This document shows, in pieces, positions 49,770 through 62,544 of a DNA stretch of 64,000 nt. Source of the stretch: Chaenocephalus aceratus (lineage: Eukaryota > Chordata > Actinopteri > Perciformes > Channichthyidae); NCBI GenBank assembly GCA_023974075.1, contig CM043788.1:29377054-29441053 (forward strand), written 5' to 3'. Every line of letters begins with the position of its first letter. Position 1 is the first letter of the stretch. The position numbers were made by a program, and so were the translations under genes. Below the pieces are notes generated by a model. The model was given only the letters and a program-made list of their open reading frames with translations, made no database searches and was not told where the DNA came from.

Positions 49770-52700
49770 AATTCTCCTGCATGAATTCCTCTCTCTTTTT
49801 ATTTTTTAAAGCTACAGACCCAGAATCAGCACTTCTCTAACAGGGCTGAAATAGAGGGGTATGAGGCATGGCTAGAATGGTTGATCTGTTGGTATTTTGA
49901 GCAAAACACTTCATAGACATGTTTTTTATATATCTGAGACCTATAATATATGCCTAAAAATAGTATAATAGGAGACCTTTAACTAAAGGTGATTCCACAT
50001 TCATGACCACCATAACAAGACTTTTCAGGGATCATGGCCTGAAGCATTTATCTGAAGCTAATCAAAGCAAAAGTTGTTTGTAATATATTGCTCATGGTGT
50101 GATTTTAGAGATACATAACCTATTCATGCCTCTGTATTATTCAACTTTAGGTTTCTAAACTATCAATGATAATGTTTTCAGGCTACCATTCAAAATGATA
50201 AGAGAAGTTCTTATGTGACAGAGGTCATAAGAAGTACTACCACTGTTTAAATTCAAACTGGTTGATTGAAGTCATAAATAAGTTAATATTCGCTCATGAA
50301 AGTGGCTGCATTACTTATTCATTCTGCATTTCTTTTGAGGTGGATGGATGAGTAGATCTGACAACTTTCCAGTTTACGAACCTGCTATCTTTAACTCAAT
50401 TCAGACTTCTCTCGTTGCATCTCCTGCTGGTTCTCTCCGTGTAGCTTCTCACCAATTTGAAGACTTCTTCACTGCTGTTTCCCGCCCGTGCTGTCTATGT
50501 CCCCCTCCTGCTGCTTCTCTACCAACCCCCTGACATGTTTTTTAACTCAGCTTCCTGTTGCTCCTCTTCCACCTACTTATCTTTCCTCCATCACTGTCTT
50601 GCAGGCACACCTTGGGGAGCAGAAGTTGGAAAATGTAAGTTCAATGTAACGGGTGAAGACTTGGAAGTGACTTCAGGTGACCTGGAACATTAAAGGGACA
50701 GATGGGAGGATGTATGGTTATTAAGGGCTGTAAACCCATATAAGCAGAAAACAGTTTGAAAACCAGCATGAAAGTTCACACAGTTTTCAATCAAAGGCAA
50801 AAATATGACTGTTTCCAGTCAATTAAGTCAAATCCACAGAAAAGAAATAGGTTACGTTGAAACATTGCTCTTTTAATTCGCTGAGATTCATCAGTAAAGT
50901 TTTTAACTCTTTGATTTTCTAGTTTCTGTCTTCAGATCAAATGTCTGCCTCATTCTTCTACTTGTAATTGCATAGAGAAACAAAGATGACTTCTTTCCAT
51001 ATTCTTTCCATATTTCATTTCCATCCTCATATTTGGCAAGCAATCAATCTAGAATAGCACATAGCAAAGATACAAGGCATATAGTTACTTCCAACAACGA
51101 CTCACCCCGGACCGGAATTGGCCAGCTATTTGCAGATAGCCTTTTATTCCGACTCTCCATCAGATAACAGAACAATGTAAATCAGGAACTTTGATTGGAA
51201 GGGACAATTTTCCTGCTGCACTTTCCTGTGACTTTACAAGAGAGGTAAGTAGGGGGAAAATCACTTGCAAAGTGTATCGTTTCCATTTGTTTGGACTGAC
51301 ATTCATCTTGCCTGCTCTTTAATTAAACCATACGAAGGTCAGAAAGATTGTTATGCCACTTTTTTAAAAAAGCTTTTTGTGGAAATATAATCCTGACCAT
51401 TGTACTAAGTTGTCATCTTATCCTTGCTCTGTGCCCCATGGCAGCCCTCACGCGCTCTGAACGCCTTCCAAACACAACAACCAGGGACTTGACACAGCAC
51501 GAGGAAAAACTGATATAATACGATCTCTCTTTTTTTCTTCTTGTCACTGCCTCACCGGCATTGTAAGTCTCTCCGTCTCCCCTGCTGGCACATCCAATCA
51601 AATTAAAACTGGATGGGCGGAGAGGAATTGTCCGTTATGGGACCATGTGTCCCTAAATTCATTGAAGATAGAGACCGGAGACGGGAGTTTATGGCCGGTC
51701 CCCTCACCCCCTATACTTCCTCGTAATCCTGGCTAGAAACCAAAGAGAGGAAGAAAGGAAAGCGTCTGTCGCCCGAAGACGTTATGATAACATAAAGAAA
51801 ACCTACCAGCTCGAAACACCAAAGCCCCTCCATAATCTAGGCCAAGGAGGGAAGCCTTTGGAACAAGTGACAGGAATGGTGTGTGGTATGCAACTGTAAG
51901 CATAAACCAGTTCCACTCATGGGTAACAGATGGTGCCTTATCATTGGCCGGGATCGGACTCGCATAGCGCATTCCTAGACATGCCGGTAATGCCTTTTGT
52001 GATATTCGGTTAATGCTAACTTCACATTTCACACCAAATTACCATCATAGCATGATCATTACTCTTAGCACTATCAGTGTCAAACTCAAAAGGCACAGCA
52101 CACTGGGCGACATTTGTTGAACTATGGTTACTAATGATGTAACAAGCTATTACACCTTCCTGTGTGCTTTCTTTGAATTACAAATCTATGCAGGCATGCA
52201 TTACCAACAGCATGGCCTATTTGTGGCCGCTAATGAACGCCCACAGTAAAAACAGTCTTCCTCACCTGGTCGCCCTAATACCTGGCCTTTTAGTTGCCTC
52301 CTCTTTCACCCTTTTAATAATGCCCTTTTATTCTTGAACACATTATTAAACACTGTCAATCAGGCTAAATACCAGGAATAGTTGTATAAGATCCTAAACA
52401 GGGATTGGGGTGGAAAAGGGGGCAGATGGTTCATAGAGTACTCTGAGTGATGGATCTGTTTGAGTCCATAAATGCTGGTGTTGTGAATAGGGAGGGAGAA
52501 AGGTAAAAGCTGGGAGGTTGAAGGAAGGTTGGAGGACGGCCAAGTGCATTATGGTTGGGGTGAGAAGTTCGCGCTAGAGTGCAACGAGGGGGGGGCGAGT
52601 TAACTCAGGCTGCACAACATGATGGCTGGTCAGCAAGGGGGATGATTGACACCTGATAAAACTCACTGGATGATTGACATATGCAGTGGGCATGTTAAAG

Positions 52701-54036
52701 TCTTTGTGGGTAAAATATTGATGGTGGCGGCAATGGTGTCCTGCACGTTTTTGTGATTGCAAAAAACATGTACTTGAACAGATGTCTGTAAGGGCTTTCT
52801 GGGGTGTAAACATGTTTGAGTACATAAATGTATCTGGGTGTATTAATAAATGTGTGCCTACATGAAGTTCAGCTTCTCGCATGGAATTGCTTTCAGGTGT
52901 TGTAACACATCCTCTGGCAGACATATGGTGTTCTGCTCAACGTCCTACTGATATTAAAAGCTCGCTGTTAATCCCAACAGAGTAGAGCATGGTTTTCTGT
53001 TGCTTTATTTTAGGAAAAGTGAGAAATTTGCTTATTTGCTTTTATTGCTGAGGGTTAGATTGGAAGATCAATACCACTCTTATCTCTTTGAGCTAAATAT
53101 GAAGCTAAAGCCAGGAGTTGGTTAGCTGGCTTAAAATAAAAACTGCAGGCAGGGGGATACAGGAAACCTTCATCTCTGCAAATGCCAGCAGTAGACTGAA
53201 GAGGCTGTATTTTTGTACACGGTGGTCAGAATATGGCCTTACATATTTATGTAATTCGCAAAAGTACAGTATGTTGTTGCATTCAGCTAACTGATAGCTA
53301 GTTTGAATATATTGTAATGCTGGAAACTGGCTCCAATTTGAACTCAACTAGGGTTAAGACAGTGTTCTTTTTGTGAATTTAAACAGTTCCCAACTGCAGT
53401 AAATAGGAAGTTACAGTTGGCTATGAGATTGCAATGGCACTGAAAAGCCCCTATGGAGCAATGCTAAACTAGAAATAACACTAGTAGCTGACACAATGAC
53501 TAATGGCACTACTAAAGTGGCCTTGTTTTGATATGTAATAGTCCTAGTACCCCCCAGTGAGAGACAAAGCACATGATAAGGCTTAACCAGGCCTGTGACA
53601 GGCTTAGCCTACTGGTTACTGTGAGGAGTGACAGCTTGATGGGGAGGATGAGTTTCCAGAGCATTGTGAGAGTAGCCTCAGTTTGCTGATGCCACCCGAG
53701 CAGGGCTTGGCACACACACAGACACACACAGACACACAAGGATCACCTGCCTGGAGACAGGGTGGATTATGGGGAATTAGGGGGCACTGTTTGACTTGGC
53801 ACTGAAACTGGGGGTCCTGTTGTTGTCCGTGCAGGATCTGAAATCTTGCCAAAACACACTGACACACTCTTACAATGGAAAGCACACAGATGACTGAGAC
53901 ACTGATATGAACACATGCACAAGGTAAAGAATCTTGTGTTCACGTGCTTGTGCCGACACATGCATGATGTGCACGCTATACGATGCACTTATGTGTGGCC
54001 ATGCACATGCAAATTAAATCAAACCGGAAAACTCAC

Positions 54037-54165
<129 letters not shown>

Positions 54166-54900
54166 CCAGCTCCCAGCAATGAAGTGTGTCCCCTATTCCA
54201 CAGTAGCAACCTGTAACAATGACAAGGCTTAGTGGTGCAACAGTAGCCCCCTGTAGATGGACATACGAGACCGCTGTTCATACAGTGCAAACCATTCACA
54301 GCCTCAGGGCTTGATAACTCACTTTTAGCCAACACTAACCTGCAGCTGTGCACTGTTATAATTAACAGAGAGGCCTTTACATGAAATGTCAATCTGTATT
54401 TGGGCTTTAGTGACAGGCATATCCAGCTGATGTAAAACTGTGATATGGTGTAGTGCATGAAGGGTTTTATTTGATATTAAGATCACGGCACATGGAAGCT
54501 ATGCCTAAGAAACAAATATACACTTAAACGTTCAACTTAATTACAATTTGCAATGGTACTATTTGTTTATATATACATTAGATTTTGATTGAAAAAGATC
54601 ATAAGTTAAATCAAGTTACAGAAAGACAACACTGAAAATATAAACACCAATTTGACTAAATAGTTTTGGCATTTTACAACTGTTGATTGTTGTTAAATAA
54701 GCTAATAAAAAAAATCTAATTATAAACTTCAATTAATATAGTCTGTCAACAAAGTCTGTCCAAAAGGTTCTAACACACACCAGACAGTTCACAAGTGTAA
54801 AACACAAATGGCATACACAAGGGACGACTTGCACTAAGAGCTGATGGCTATGCAGGCATTCCGAGAAAAGTGACTAACAACACTACTGCCTGATGTCAAA

Positions 54901-54904
54901 CACA

Positions 54905-54980
<76 letters not shown>

Positions 54981-54985
54981 CACAC
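54901..54985. repeat. (ACGC)n then (AC)n compound microsatellite
   Basis: About 17 ACGC units pass directly into a short AC run at about 54967-54985. Confidence 0.95.
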
Positions 54986-55136
54986 CCTCTCTCTCATACA
55001 GTACACCGTATCATACATATCTCTAACACCCCCTGCCAGTTGTCAGTTACTGCCTTTGAGCACAAGGCCTGAGGGACTACATTAAATCCTTCTGGAGACA
55101 GGATGACGGCTACAGAGGCCTGCACTGAAAATGCAC

Positions 55137-55356
<220 letters not shown>

Positions 55357-57981
55357 ACGGCATGTCCTACGCTAACTACATGATGACACTCAGTGTTCTT
55401 TCCTAAGATCTTATGACAGGTTTAAGATTAATTACTGGTAATATTTCAGCTCATAACATGACATTGTGTTTTTGTGCAACAGCTTCGAAGCCTGATTAAC
55501 AACATTAACAAGAGTCAAATAAGCTAGAATGTTTAAACTTTTACCTCACTGTTACTGAATACAGGCAGGAAATTAAAAGCCCACCAGTAAATATTTTCTG
55601 TGATTACATGCAAATAATGAGGGACAAAGCAATGTGTGCTCGTAAACATTTAATTGCCTCGCCTCCCGGGTTATTATAACCAAATGGCTGAGTTAGTCTT
55701 TATCTATGTATTCCACAAATCACAAATTAGTAGCTCAGTGTTGTGTGTTGCCATGCTTGACGGACCCATTTCATTCCCAAGCTCATGATATATTCACTAT
55801 AGCAAAATACATTTCTGTATATATTTCCCAACCCCTTGCATTGTGTTATACCTACATGTGGTGAAAAACAGTTTAAAAGCTGTGAGCAAGTGTGGTAGGG
55901 GTAATGTCAGGTGATTTGGGTATAGCTGAATAATTGTAATTGCCAAGTTGATTGTTGTGGTTTGAGCAGGATTCTCTCACTGGCTGTTTACAAAGTGTTG
56001 GCAGCTGCAGATGAGTTACGGGCATATTTCTGAGGATACTTTGTTGTTGCTCGCTGCATCACAAAGCGGCAGCAGCTAAGCGACCTCAAGTGAAAGTGGG
56101 AGTCTCCAGGCTTTAGCATGAAAGTTATGCAGAAGCAAAACAGATGGTGATGAGATGGGTTTGTTTTTTGGCCCAGCACTTCCCCATTTTTGATGTACTC
56201 TTTTGTTGTACTTGAACGCCAACATCAACTTTCTCCCTGGCTCTGCTGCGAATGGCCGTAGCAGCTGTAACAATACTGCAGTGACAGAATTATGAGGGTT
56301 TATGACCTATATCCTGCAGTGAAATGTGGCGGGTTACTGAAGGCTATGTGAGTCGAACTCTGAATAAATGATTGCAATGTACTTCTAAAACCGTATTATT
56401 TGCTCATATAATTGCAAAAATGGCTGTGTCTGCATATGATATTGTTTGCTATCCTTTGAATCACTAAAAACAGCTGAAGAGGCATATTCATTACAAAGCA
56501 TTCTGGGTAAGTCGATACACATTTCAATCTGCTCAAAACCGGATGGCGCTCCATGGTTGCTGTGGGAGCAAGAGAATATTTTATTGACAGATGACATAAC
56601 ATTACGGCTGCCCCCGTCTCTTCTCTCAGATGAAAACTATGCTGTGGATTAATGGCAGCAACATCTGAAAAATCCTCAATTTTCTCACCTAACAAGCATT
56701 AACTGAACTGTTCCCTGCTGTCAAAGATACTTATGTGCCAATATATTTATGGCACTTATGACAGTATATTTCTCCTGTGGAAGGAAATTGTTTGAACATT
56801 CAACTTGCATTTTTCTTTAGTGCCGAGTGAATAGCACTCACACAGTTTCTGTGGAGACCTCCAGCAGTCCTGTGTCCTTGGGTTTTAAAATCTGTATGTT
56901 GACTCTGCACCATCCACCTACAGTGTTATTATGTGTTTGATGAACAGGCCAGTCAAATCTCAAGGGCAAAGCCTATCTATTTGCCATCTGTCAGCAACTT
57001 GTCATCTGGCTTTAGTAATTACCCAAGAATAAATACGACCAGGAGACAGTAGTTTGTCGGTAGAAAGAGATCTATGGGATATGTGATTGTGTATTCCTGT
57101 CTGTCTCTGGTACCAATGTTCAAAAAACTAAAACAAAAGGTTTTAAAGGTTTTTTCTTATGTTGCGACCACAGCTTTTATAGGCCAACTTTTTAGTGGCT
57201 TTGGCCTCTGACCCTTAATTCCTCCATAGTTTGTTAATTTGGTGGTGACCTCCAGTGCGTGCTGGGATTAGAGGGTTGAATGGAGGCTATATAGAGATTG
57301 TGTAAGTATGAATATGTGTGTTGTCAAATGGAAATGACACAGAGGCAAAAAGGAGAGCTTGTGCTTTGAGCATGTTTAATTCTTTCTTCTAAATTCATCT
57401 TTGTGTTCGAACAATGTTATGATATATTTATTTTAGGCTGCCTAACATGTCTGCAAGAGTAAATAAAACTGTGTGTAGTTTTTACGCATTGCAAGGCAGC
57501 ATTGGTACTGTAGTTCGTCAGGTTCTTCTTTAGATTCCTCTCACATATTTTCTTTGGGATACGATCCAGCAACTTTTAGGCGTGTTTTCTTTGAAGTGAA
57601 GTAAATTAACCAGCAGCATTCTTTTTCATGAAGCTTTTTACTGCCTTCTCACACCAACCAAATAGTGAAATGGCCGGAGATGAAGACAGGATGGTTGTAT
57701 TCATGAACAGTTTTGATCAGATAAGCTATGGAAAAAAATGGTGGAACAATAAAAAGAGACCTATAAACCAGTTGAAAGGGAACAAGGAACATACATTTGA
57801 GTCTGAGGCTGAGAAGGGAGGGTTAAACACCTTCAATCTCCCATCCTGCACTCTCCATTTTAGACTGCAGAGAGATTCTTTATCTTTATGTGTCTGCAGT
57901 AGTAAAAGATTAAAGTAGTCCGTGCAGTGTGGGTCAACTCTAGGTGGTCTGACTTCAAGGACCTCACAGACATTGAGGAAC

Positions 57982-57984
57982 ACA

Positions 57985-58048
<64 letters not shown>

Positions 58049-58053
58049 CACAC
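57982..58053. repeat. (ACGC)n then (AC)n compound microsatellite
   Basis: About 13 ACGC units followed by an AC run. Same architecture and orientation as the repeat at 54901-54985, 3 kb away. Confidence 0.95.
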
Positions 58054-59984
58054 AGCACTCCTTACTTGTAGATAAAAGAAAAGCCCTCACAGGAGTAGCT
58101 TTGTTCACGCTATTGATTTTTCTGAAATGTGGGTCTTTGATAGGACAAATTAGTTTGACACTGATTCTGTAAAGGTTTCTCGTTCGCATAAACTGCAAAA
58201 TGTTAACAATCAAAACTATACTCTAGTGATTGTAATGTGTTCCAGAATTAAGTTTCACCTAAGGATCATTGAACTACAGTAACTACACTTTTTTCCGCGT
58301 CTTGTATTGTTTTTTCAATAAGGGTTGATTCTTCACCTTTACAGTAGTTGTTAGTGAAGGAAAATCATGGGGCAACACAATTGTATGTATGGATTCATTG
58401 ACACGGCAAAGGGATTTGAGCAGTGACTGAAAGAGAATGTTTGCCTCTTCCGGTGCTTTGGGGTAAGTTTGAGACATGAGAATATACACTTCTGATCTTG
58501 ACTGTCAGCTGAACACCAGAACTTCCCATCCCTGAGGCTCGTATGGAGCAGACTGAGGGGCCAATAGAGGGCAGGCAGGTAGAAACAGGCTGTTTCCACT
58601 GCCAGTAGATTGATAGGCATTTAATATAAGAGAGAGCAATGTGTAGAGTCAGAGGTAAAGGCAGACACACCAACTGTCAGTACTGTATGTCTGACATCTT
58701 AAACTTGCAAAGATCTCAAAACGGGCTAGAACCCCTAGTTATCTCAGTTTTTCCTCCTTCAAACATGAATGTGTGAAGCTTTTCTACTTTAATAAATATT
58801 TTTTGCAAAGTAAGTTGTAATTTTAGGGCTACTGTGGAAACTTTTAGAACATTGCCTAGCCTCCTAACATAGACTCTGCAGACCATGTGACCTGACATCT
58901 TCCAAGAAGGCCGGTGGTCATTTAGCCATTCGGATTAGGCAGCCTTTTCTCTTGATTTCGACAGCTTACCTTTAATTAAATTGTTAAACAAGGGAAATGT
59001 TTGCAAATTGTTCTAAGAAATCAAAATAACAAACACATCTCAGAATGGTATCTTGATTTTTTGCTCTACATATTCAAGGTAGGCTAAATTGCGTCATTTA
59101 TTACGACCTGTCCCTTGTTAACTCTGACCATTTAATATATTATATACATGCCCTGATCTTGCCAATGTATCATAAAACATTTTCTTTTTCTTTGCACCAC
59201 TTACAGCCGATTTCCGACATCTTTCCCGATTTTGTGTAGTTGGATCTTCACTAAAGTTGCATTCTGTCCGAACACTGACACACATCCACTGACACACCTC
59301 ATTGTTTCACACTCACACTTTTTAATCTGGAGAGTTTTTCAAATGCCTCCACTCAATAAATGCTGACTCATTAGTTGGCAGTTAACTTTTGCTCCTGCGG
59401 ATCCTAACTTTCTCTATCCACCTCTCCTTGAGTTCCTGTCTCTCTTTCTCCCCACTGTTTTCCACCTCTCTTGCCCCTCCTCTTCCTCCTAACTACTCAA
59501 TCTTGCATTCTCAAAATGTACCTTTGCTCGCCTCCCTTCTCTCCTCTCACCATCAGCCCTCGGTCTCTCACCCTCTCCTCCACCTCCCACGTTTGTTTAC
59601 CAGCGAGTGCCAATTGCTGACCCAGCAGCACCGCTGTCTTCGCACCACCTGTGTTTGAGCGGTGAGAGGCCAAGGACGGCAGGCAGGGGAAATTCTGACG
59701 TCTTAACCTTAATCTGATGGAGGTTTTGCCTTAGACAGCTTTTTACTGCTATTGTTTATTTGTTGCATTGCTTATCTGGCCAATTGTTTGAGCCTTTGTG
59801 GTGATGGAAGGCTGACGGGTCAAATTCATAAGCCCTCTCTGAATTGCAAATAGAAACCTGTGATCAGCAAAGTGTAATGAATTTAAAATGGCTTATTTAG
59901 AACTTTTCCCTCTGTAAGAACCGGCTGGGTTATTTGTCCTCGGATTTTAGTAGGCAACACAACAGTAAAACAGCAAAGGAAAAC

Positions 59985-60325
59985 TATAGGTTACTTACGT
60001 AACCCCAGTTCTCAGAGTAACATGAAGTGAGATGTCTCACTATGGGATGCGCCTCATCGCGGAGCAAACAGAAGCATCAATCTCATTACGCCAATCCTGA
60101 TTGGCCGGTGATTCTTGACGTCAACGTCAGGGGAAATCACCCCCTATAAGTAGCCTGCGCCACGACGCATGCGTCATTCAAAATAAGCACCTCTTCTCGC
60201 TTCACCATAGCAAGGAGGGCCGTCTGGTGAGACATCTCACTTCATGTTACTCTGAGTCTGGGGTTACGTAAGTAACCTATAGTTCTCATTCATAACACTC
60301 CGTTCGATGTCTCACTATGGGATAT
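59985..60325 (-). repeat. Right terminal repeat and internal complementary region of DIRS element 2
   Basis: 59985-60200 carries the right terminal sequence and the inverted-repeat body (including CAATCCTGATTGGCC and TTGACGTCAACGTCA). 60226-60325 has CCTATAGTTCTCATTCATAA, the right end joined to the left end through a single GTT. Confidence 0.88.
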
Positions 60326-60381
60326 TGTAGCTCCCGTATTGCCAGACGAGCTTATCTCGAAGATCACCGATCAACCAGAAT

Positions 60382-62079
60382 TTAACAGGTGGAGTCCCGA
60401 CTCAACAAGGTGCCCAGCACTGCTCGGGCCACGCTTGGAGCGGAGACGTCCAGCCTGTAAAAGCGGACAAAAGTGAGTGGCGAAGACCAGCTTGCCGCCG
60501 CACAGATATCCTGGATGGAAACACCCTTGAACAAAGCCCAGGATGTAGCCAGGCCCCGAGTCGAGTGAGCCCGCAGACCCAAAGGTGCTTGCAGCTTCTG
60601 ACTCGTATAGGCCAAAGCAATCGCCTCCACGATCCAGTGGGATAGTCGTTGCTTAGTAACAGGCTTACCCTTGTGAGGTTTAGCCCAGGACACGAAGAGT
60701 TGGTCATTAAGACGAAGCTCTTTTGATCTGTCCACATATGTGTGCAAAGCCCGGACTGGACATAATAGATCCTGCTGCTGCTCCCTGGAGGAAACCAGCT
60801 GCGGAGGAAATGCCTCAATGTCAATCGGGGTACACGAACCAACCACCTTTGGTGTAAAGGCAGGGTTGGGTTTCAACAACACTCTCGTTTGCCCTGGGGC
60901 GAACTGAGTGCATGAGGGATGTACAGACAGTGCATGGATATCACTGACCCGTTTAGCGGATGCCAGGGCCAGTAACAGCACTGTCTTGAGTGACAGATGT
61001 TTCATGTCAGCTCCCTCCAGGGGTTCAAATGGGGTCATTTTGAGCCCATTTAAAACCACTGCCAGGTCCCATAAGGGCACCAGCGACCTGGAGACAGGGA
61101 GGAGCCTGCGCGCTCCCTTCATAAAACGGCAAACCAAAGGATGTTGGCTAGCCGTCTTACCCTCAAAGCCCACATGGCATGCAGCAATAGCAGCCAGGTA
61201 CACCTTGATCGTGGAAAAAGCTCTGTGTTTATCGATCAAGTCCTGTAGGAATGATAAAATCACCCCGACAGGACATTGAAAAGAGATGTGCCCTTCTTGA
61301 AGGCACCACTCCTCAAACACCCTCCACTTACAGTCGTAAAGAGACCTGGTGGAGGAAGCTCTCGCACTCTGAATAGTGTTTATCACCTTCTGAGGGAGTC
61401 CCACTGTATTCAGATTGTACCACTCACGGGTCAGGCCCATAGTGCCCCGTGCTCTGGGCGTGGGTGAAGGATCGCCCTCCCCGCCTGAGACAATCTGTCC
61501 CTGCGTGGTGGGGGCTGCCACGGCTGCCTGCACAACAGCTGATATATCCCCGCCAGCCCGTATATTGCGGGCTAGGGTGGAAACATCAGAGTACGTGTGT
61601 GGCGTTGCTCTTTCACTCTGGCCAGAGTTAAGGGGAACAGAACCAGGGGTGGGAACGTGTACAGAGGACCCGGAGGTCAATCGTGTACGAGTGCGTCCCC
61701 GCCTAACGGTGCGTTTAAATCGTGCATTAAAGAGAACAGCTGTCATTGAGCATTTTCTCCCCTTGCGAACAGACTTAACGCGGCTCCGCCGTAACGCACC
61801 CACAGCGGACTCTCGATCCTTGGATGAGGAGTCCAGTCTGCATAGAGTGGTGCACCTTTTGACAGTAATTCTGTCCCTAGGTGCATAACACCCGGAACTT
61901 GTGTCGTTCTCAGAGAGAGGAGACGTCTGCCGCTCCAAGGGATCAGTTTGTGTGCCAGTGTGTGTGACTGGAGACAACGCAAACTCCCCTGGCGGTTCAT
62001 CCACGATATCGTGTTGTCTATCCTCACGGGGACATGAAGTCCTCTGAGAGAAGGCAGGAAGCATTTTGGGTGGGAACAC
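60382..62079 (-). CDS. DIRS element 2 tyrosine recombinase (open frame)
   Basis: The minus-strand frame is 565 codons from the ATG at 62079. The first ~110 residues read the RNase H region in another frame, so the true start is probably internal. From EWYNLNTVGLPQKVINTIQ onward it is a collinear tyrosine recombinase: an N-terminal core-binding part (FEEWCLQEGHIS, CPVGVILSFLQDLIDKHRAF), then a catalytic domain with Arg in ASAKRVSDIHALS, the HxxR box in LRAHSTRGLATSW and Tyr in FVRFYRLDV. DIRS elements use this enzyme in place of a DDE integrase to insert circular DNA. No stop or frameshift is seen, so this frame is the best-preserved enzyme of either DIRS copy here. Confidence 0.88.
   Translation of the reverse strand: MFPPKMLPAFSQRTSCPREDRQHDIVDEPPGEFALSPVTHTGTQTDPLERQTSPLSENDTSSGCYAPRDRITVKRCTTLCRLDSSSKDRESAVGALRRSRVKSVRKGRKCSMTAVLFNARFKRTVRRGRTRTRLTSGSSVHVPTPGSVPLNSGQSERATPHTYSDVSTLARNIRAGGDISAVVQAAVAAPTTQGQIVSGGEGDPSPTPRARGTMGLTREWYNLNTVGLPQKVINTIQSARASSTRSLYDCKWRVFEEWCLQEGHISFQCPVGVILSFLQDLIDKHRAFSTIKVYLAAIAACHVGFEGKTASQHPLVCRFMKGARRLLPVSRSLVPLWDLAVVLNGLKMTPFEPLEGADMKHLSLKTVLLLALASAKRVSDIHALSVHPSCTQFAPGQTRVLLKPNPAFTPKVVGSCTPIDIEAFPPQLVSSREQQQDLLCPVRALHTYVDRSKELRLNDQLFVSWAKPHKGKPVTKQRLSHWIVEAIALAYTSQKLQAPLGLRAHSTRGLATSWALFKGVSIQDICAAASWSSPLTFVRFYRLDVSAPSVARAVLGTLLSRDSTC
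61743..62027 (-). pseudogene. DIRS element 2 RNase H C-terminal part
   Basis: In a frame overlapping the recombinase ORF, the minus strand encodes SWMNRQGSLRCLQSHTLAHK, VPGVMHLGTELLSKGAPLYA and SLFARGENAQ. This is the end of a DIRS RNase H. The matching part in element 1 is LYADWTLHPMIV...DLFASKENAQ. The upstream RNase H part is not intact. Confidence 0.75.
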
Positions 62080-62541
62080 CGCTAAAAGCTCCGGGTAATT
62101 TACGCGTGCCCGCTGGAAGTCTCTGTTCTAGAGACCTCTCACCGGGCGACCTTCGTAAGTCCCCTGTCAGCCCGTCTGACCTGCGTCCGTGGTGACCACC
62201 TTCCGTGAAAGGACTGCACCCGTAGGCGCGTCCCGCACTGGAAAAGTCGGGTGTAGTGCCACTACGCATTTCATAATCACCAAAACTCTCCGTAAGCCGT
62301 GGCGTTCGGGGTTTAGTTTTATTATGAGGCCCATGTTGAGCGGGTGCTTTACGAGGACATTCTCCTCCGTAATCTGACTCCGCTCGGTGGGCTTTATAGA
62401 TAAAACCCTTCTTTCTGGGAGAGAGAGAACTCTTCTCTCCAGAATGTGGGTTGACTCTCACTGGGTTTGTGAAAACAGATAAATTATAACTGTTTTGAGA
62501 AGCCCAGGCAGACATCGTGAGTATCTCCTGCTGTATGCTCC
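62080..62541 (-). pseudogene. DIRS element 2 RT remnant with core deletion
   Basis: On the minus strand, sequence matching the RT N-terminal region of element 1 (up to CCGAGCGGAGTCAG) passes directly into sequence matching the region after the catalytic site (GAATGTCCTCGTAAA). About 410 bp, equivalent to 32161-32572 of element 1 and including the YLDD box, are missing. The translation around the joint is KAHRAESD then YGGECPRKAPA, out of the RT frame. Confidence 0.75.
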
Positions 62542-62544
62542 TTA

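Larger units (their letters stand above)
43954..49981. mobile_element. Non-autonomous DNA element split by the Gypsy insertion
   Basis: The left end TAAAGGTCCCCTGTTAT and the right end ATAATAGGAGACCTTTA are inverted repeats with a few mismatches. Without the Gypsy element (44446-49769) and one copy of the duplicated AATTC, the host element is about 700 bp. It has no transposase. The flank ACT occurs on both sides, but I do not claim this as a proven target duplication. Confidence 0.6.

Noticed and set aside
57628..57918. 96-codon open frame on the plus strand
   Set aside because: No domain or family resemblance, no nearby splice or promoter context, and it ends beside the ACGC microsatellite.
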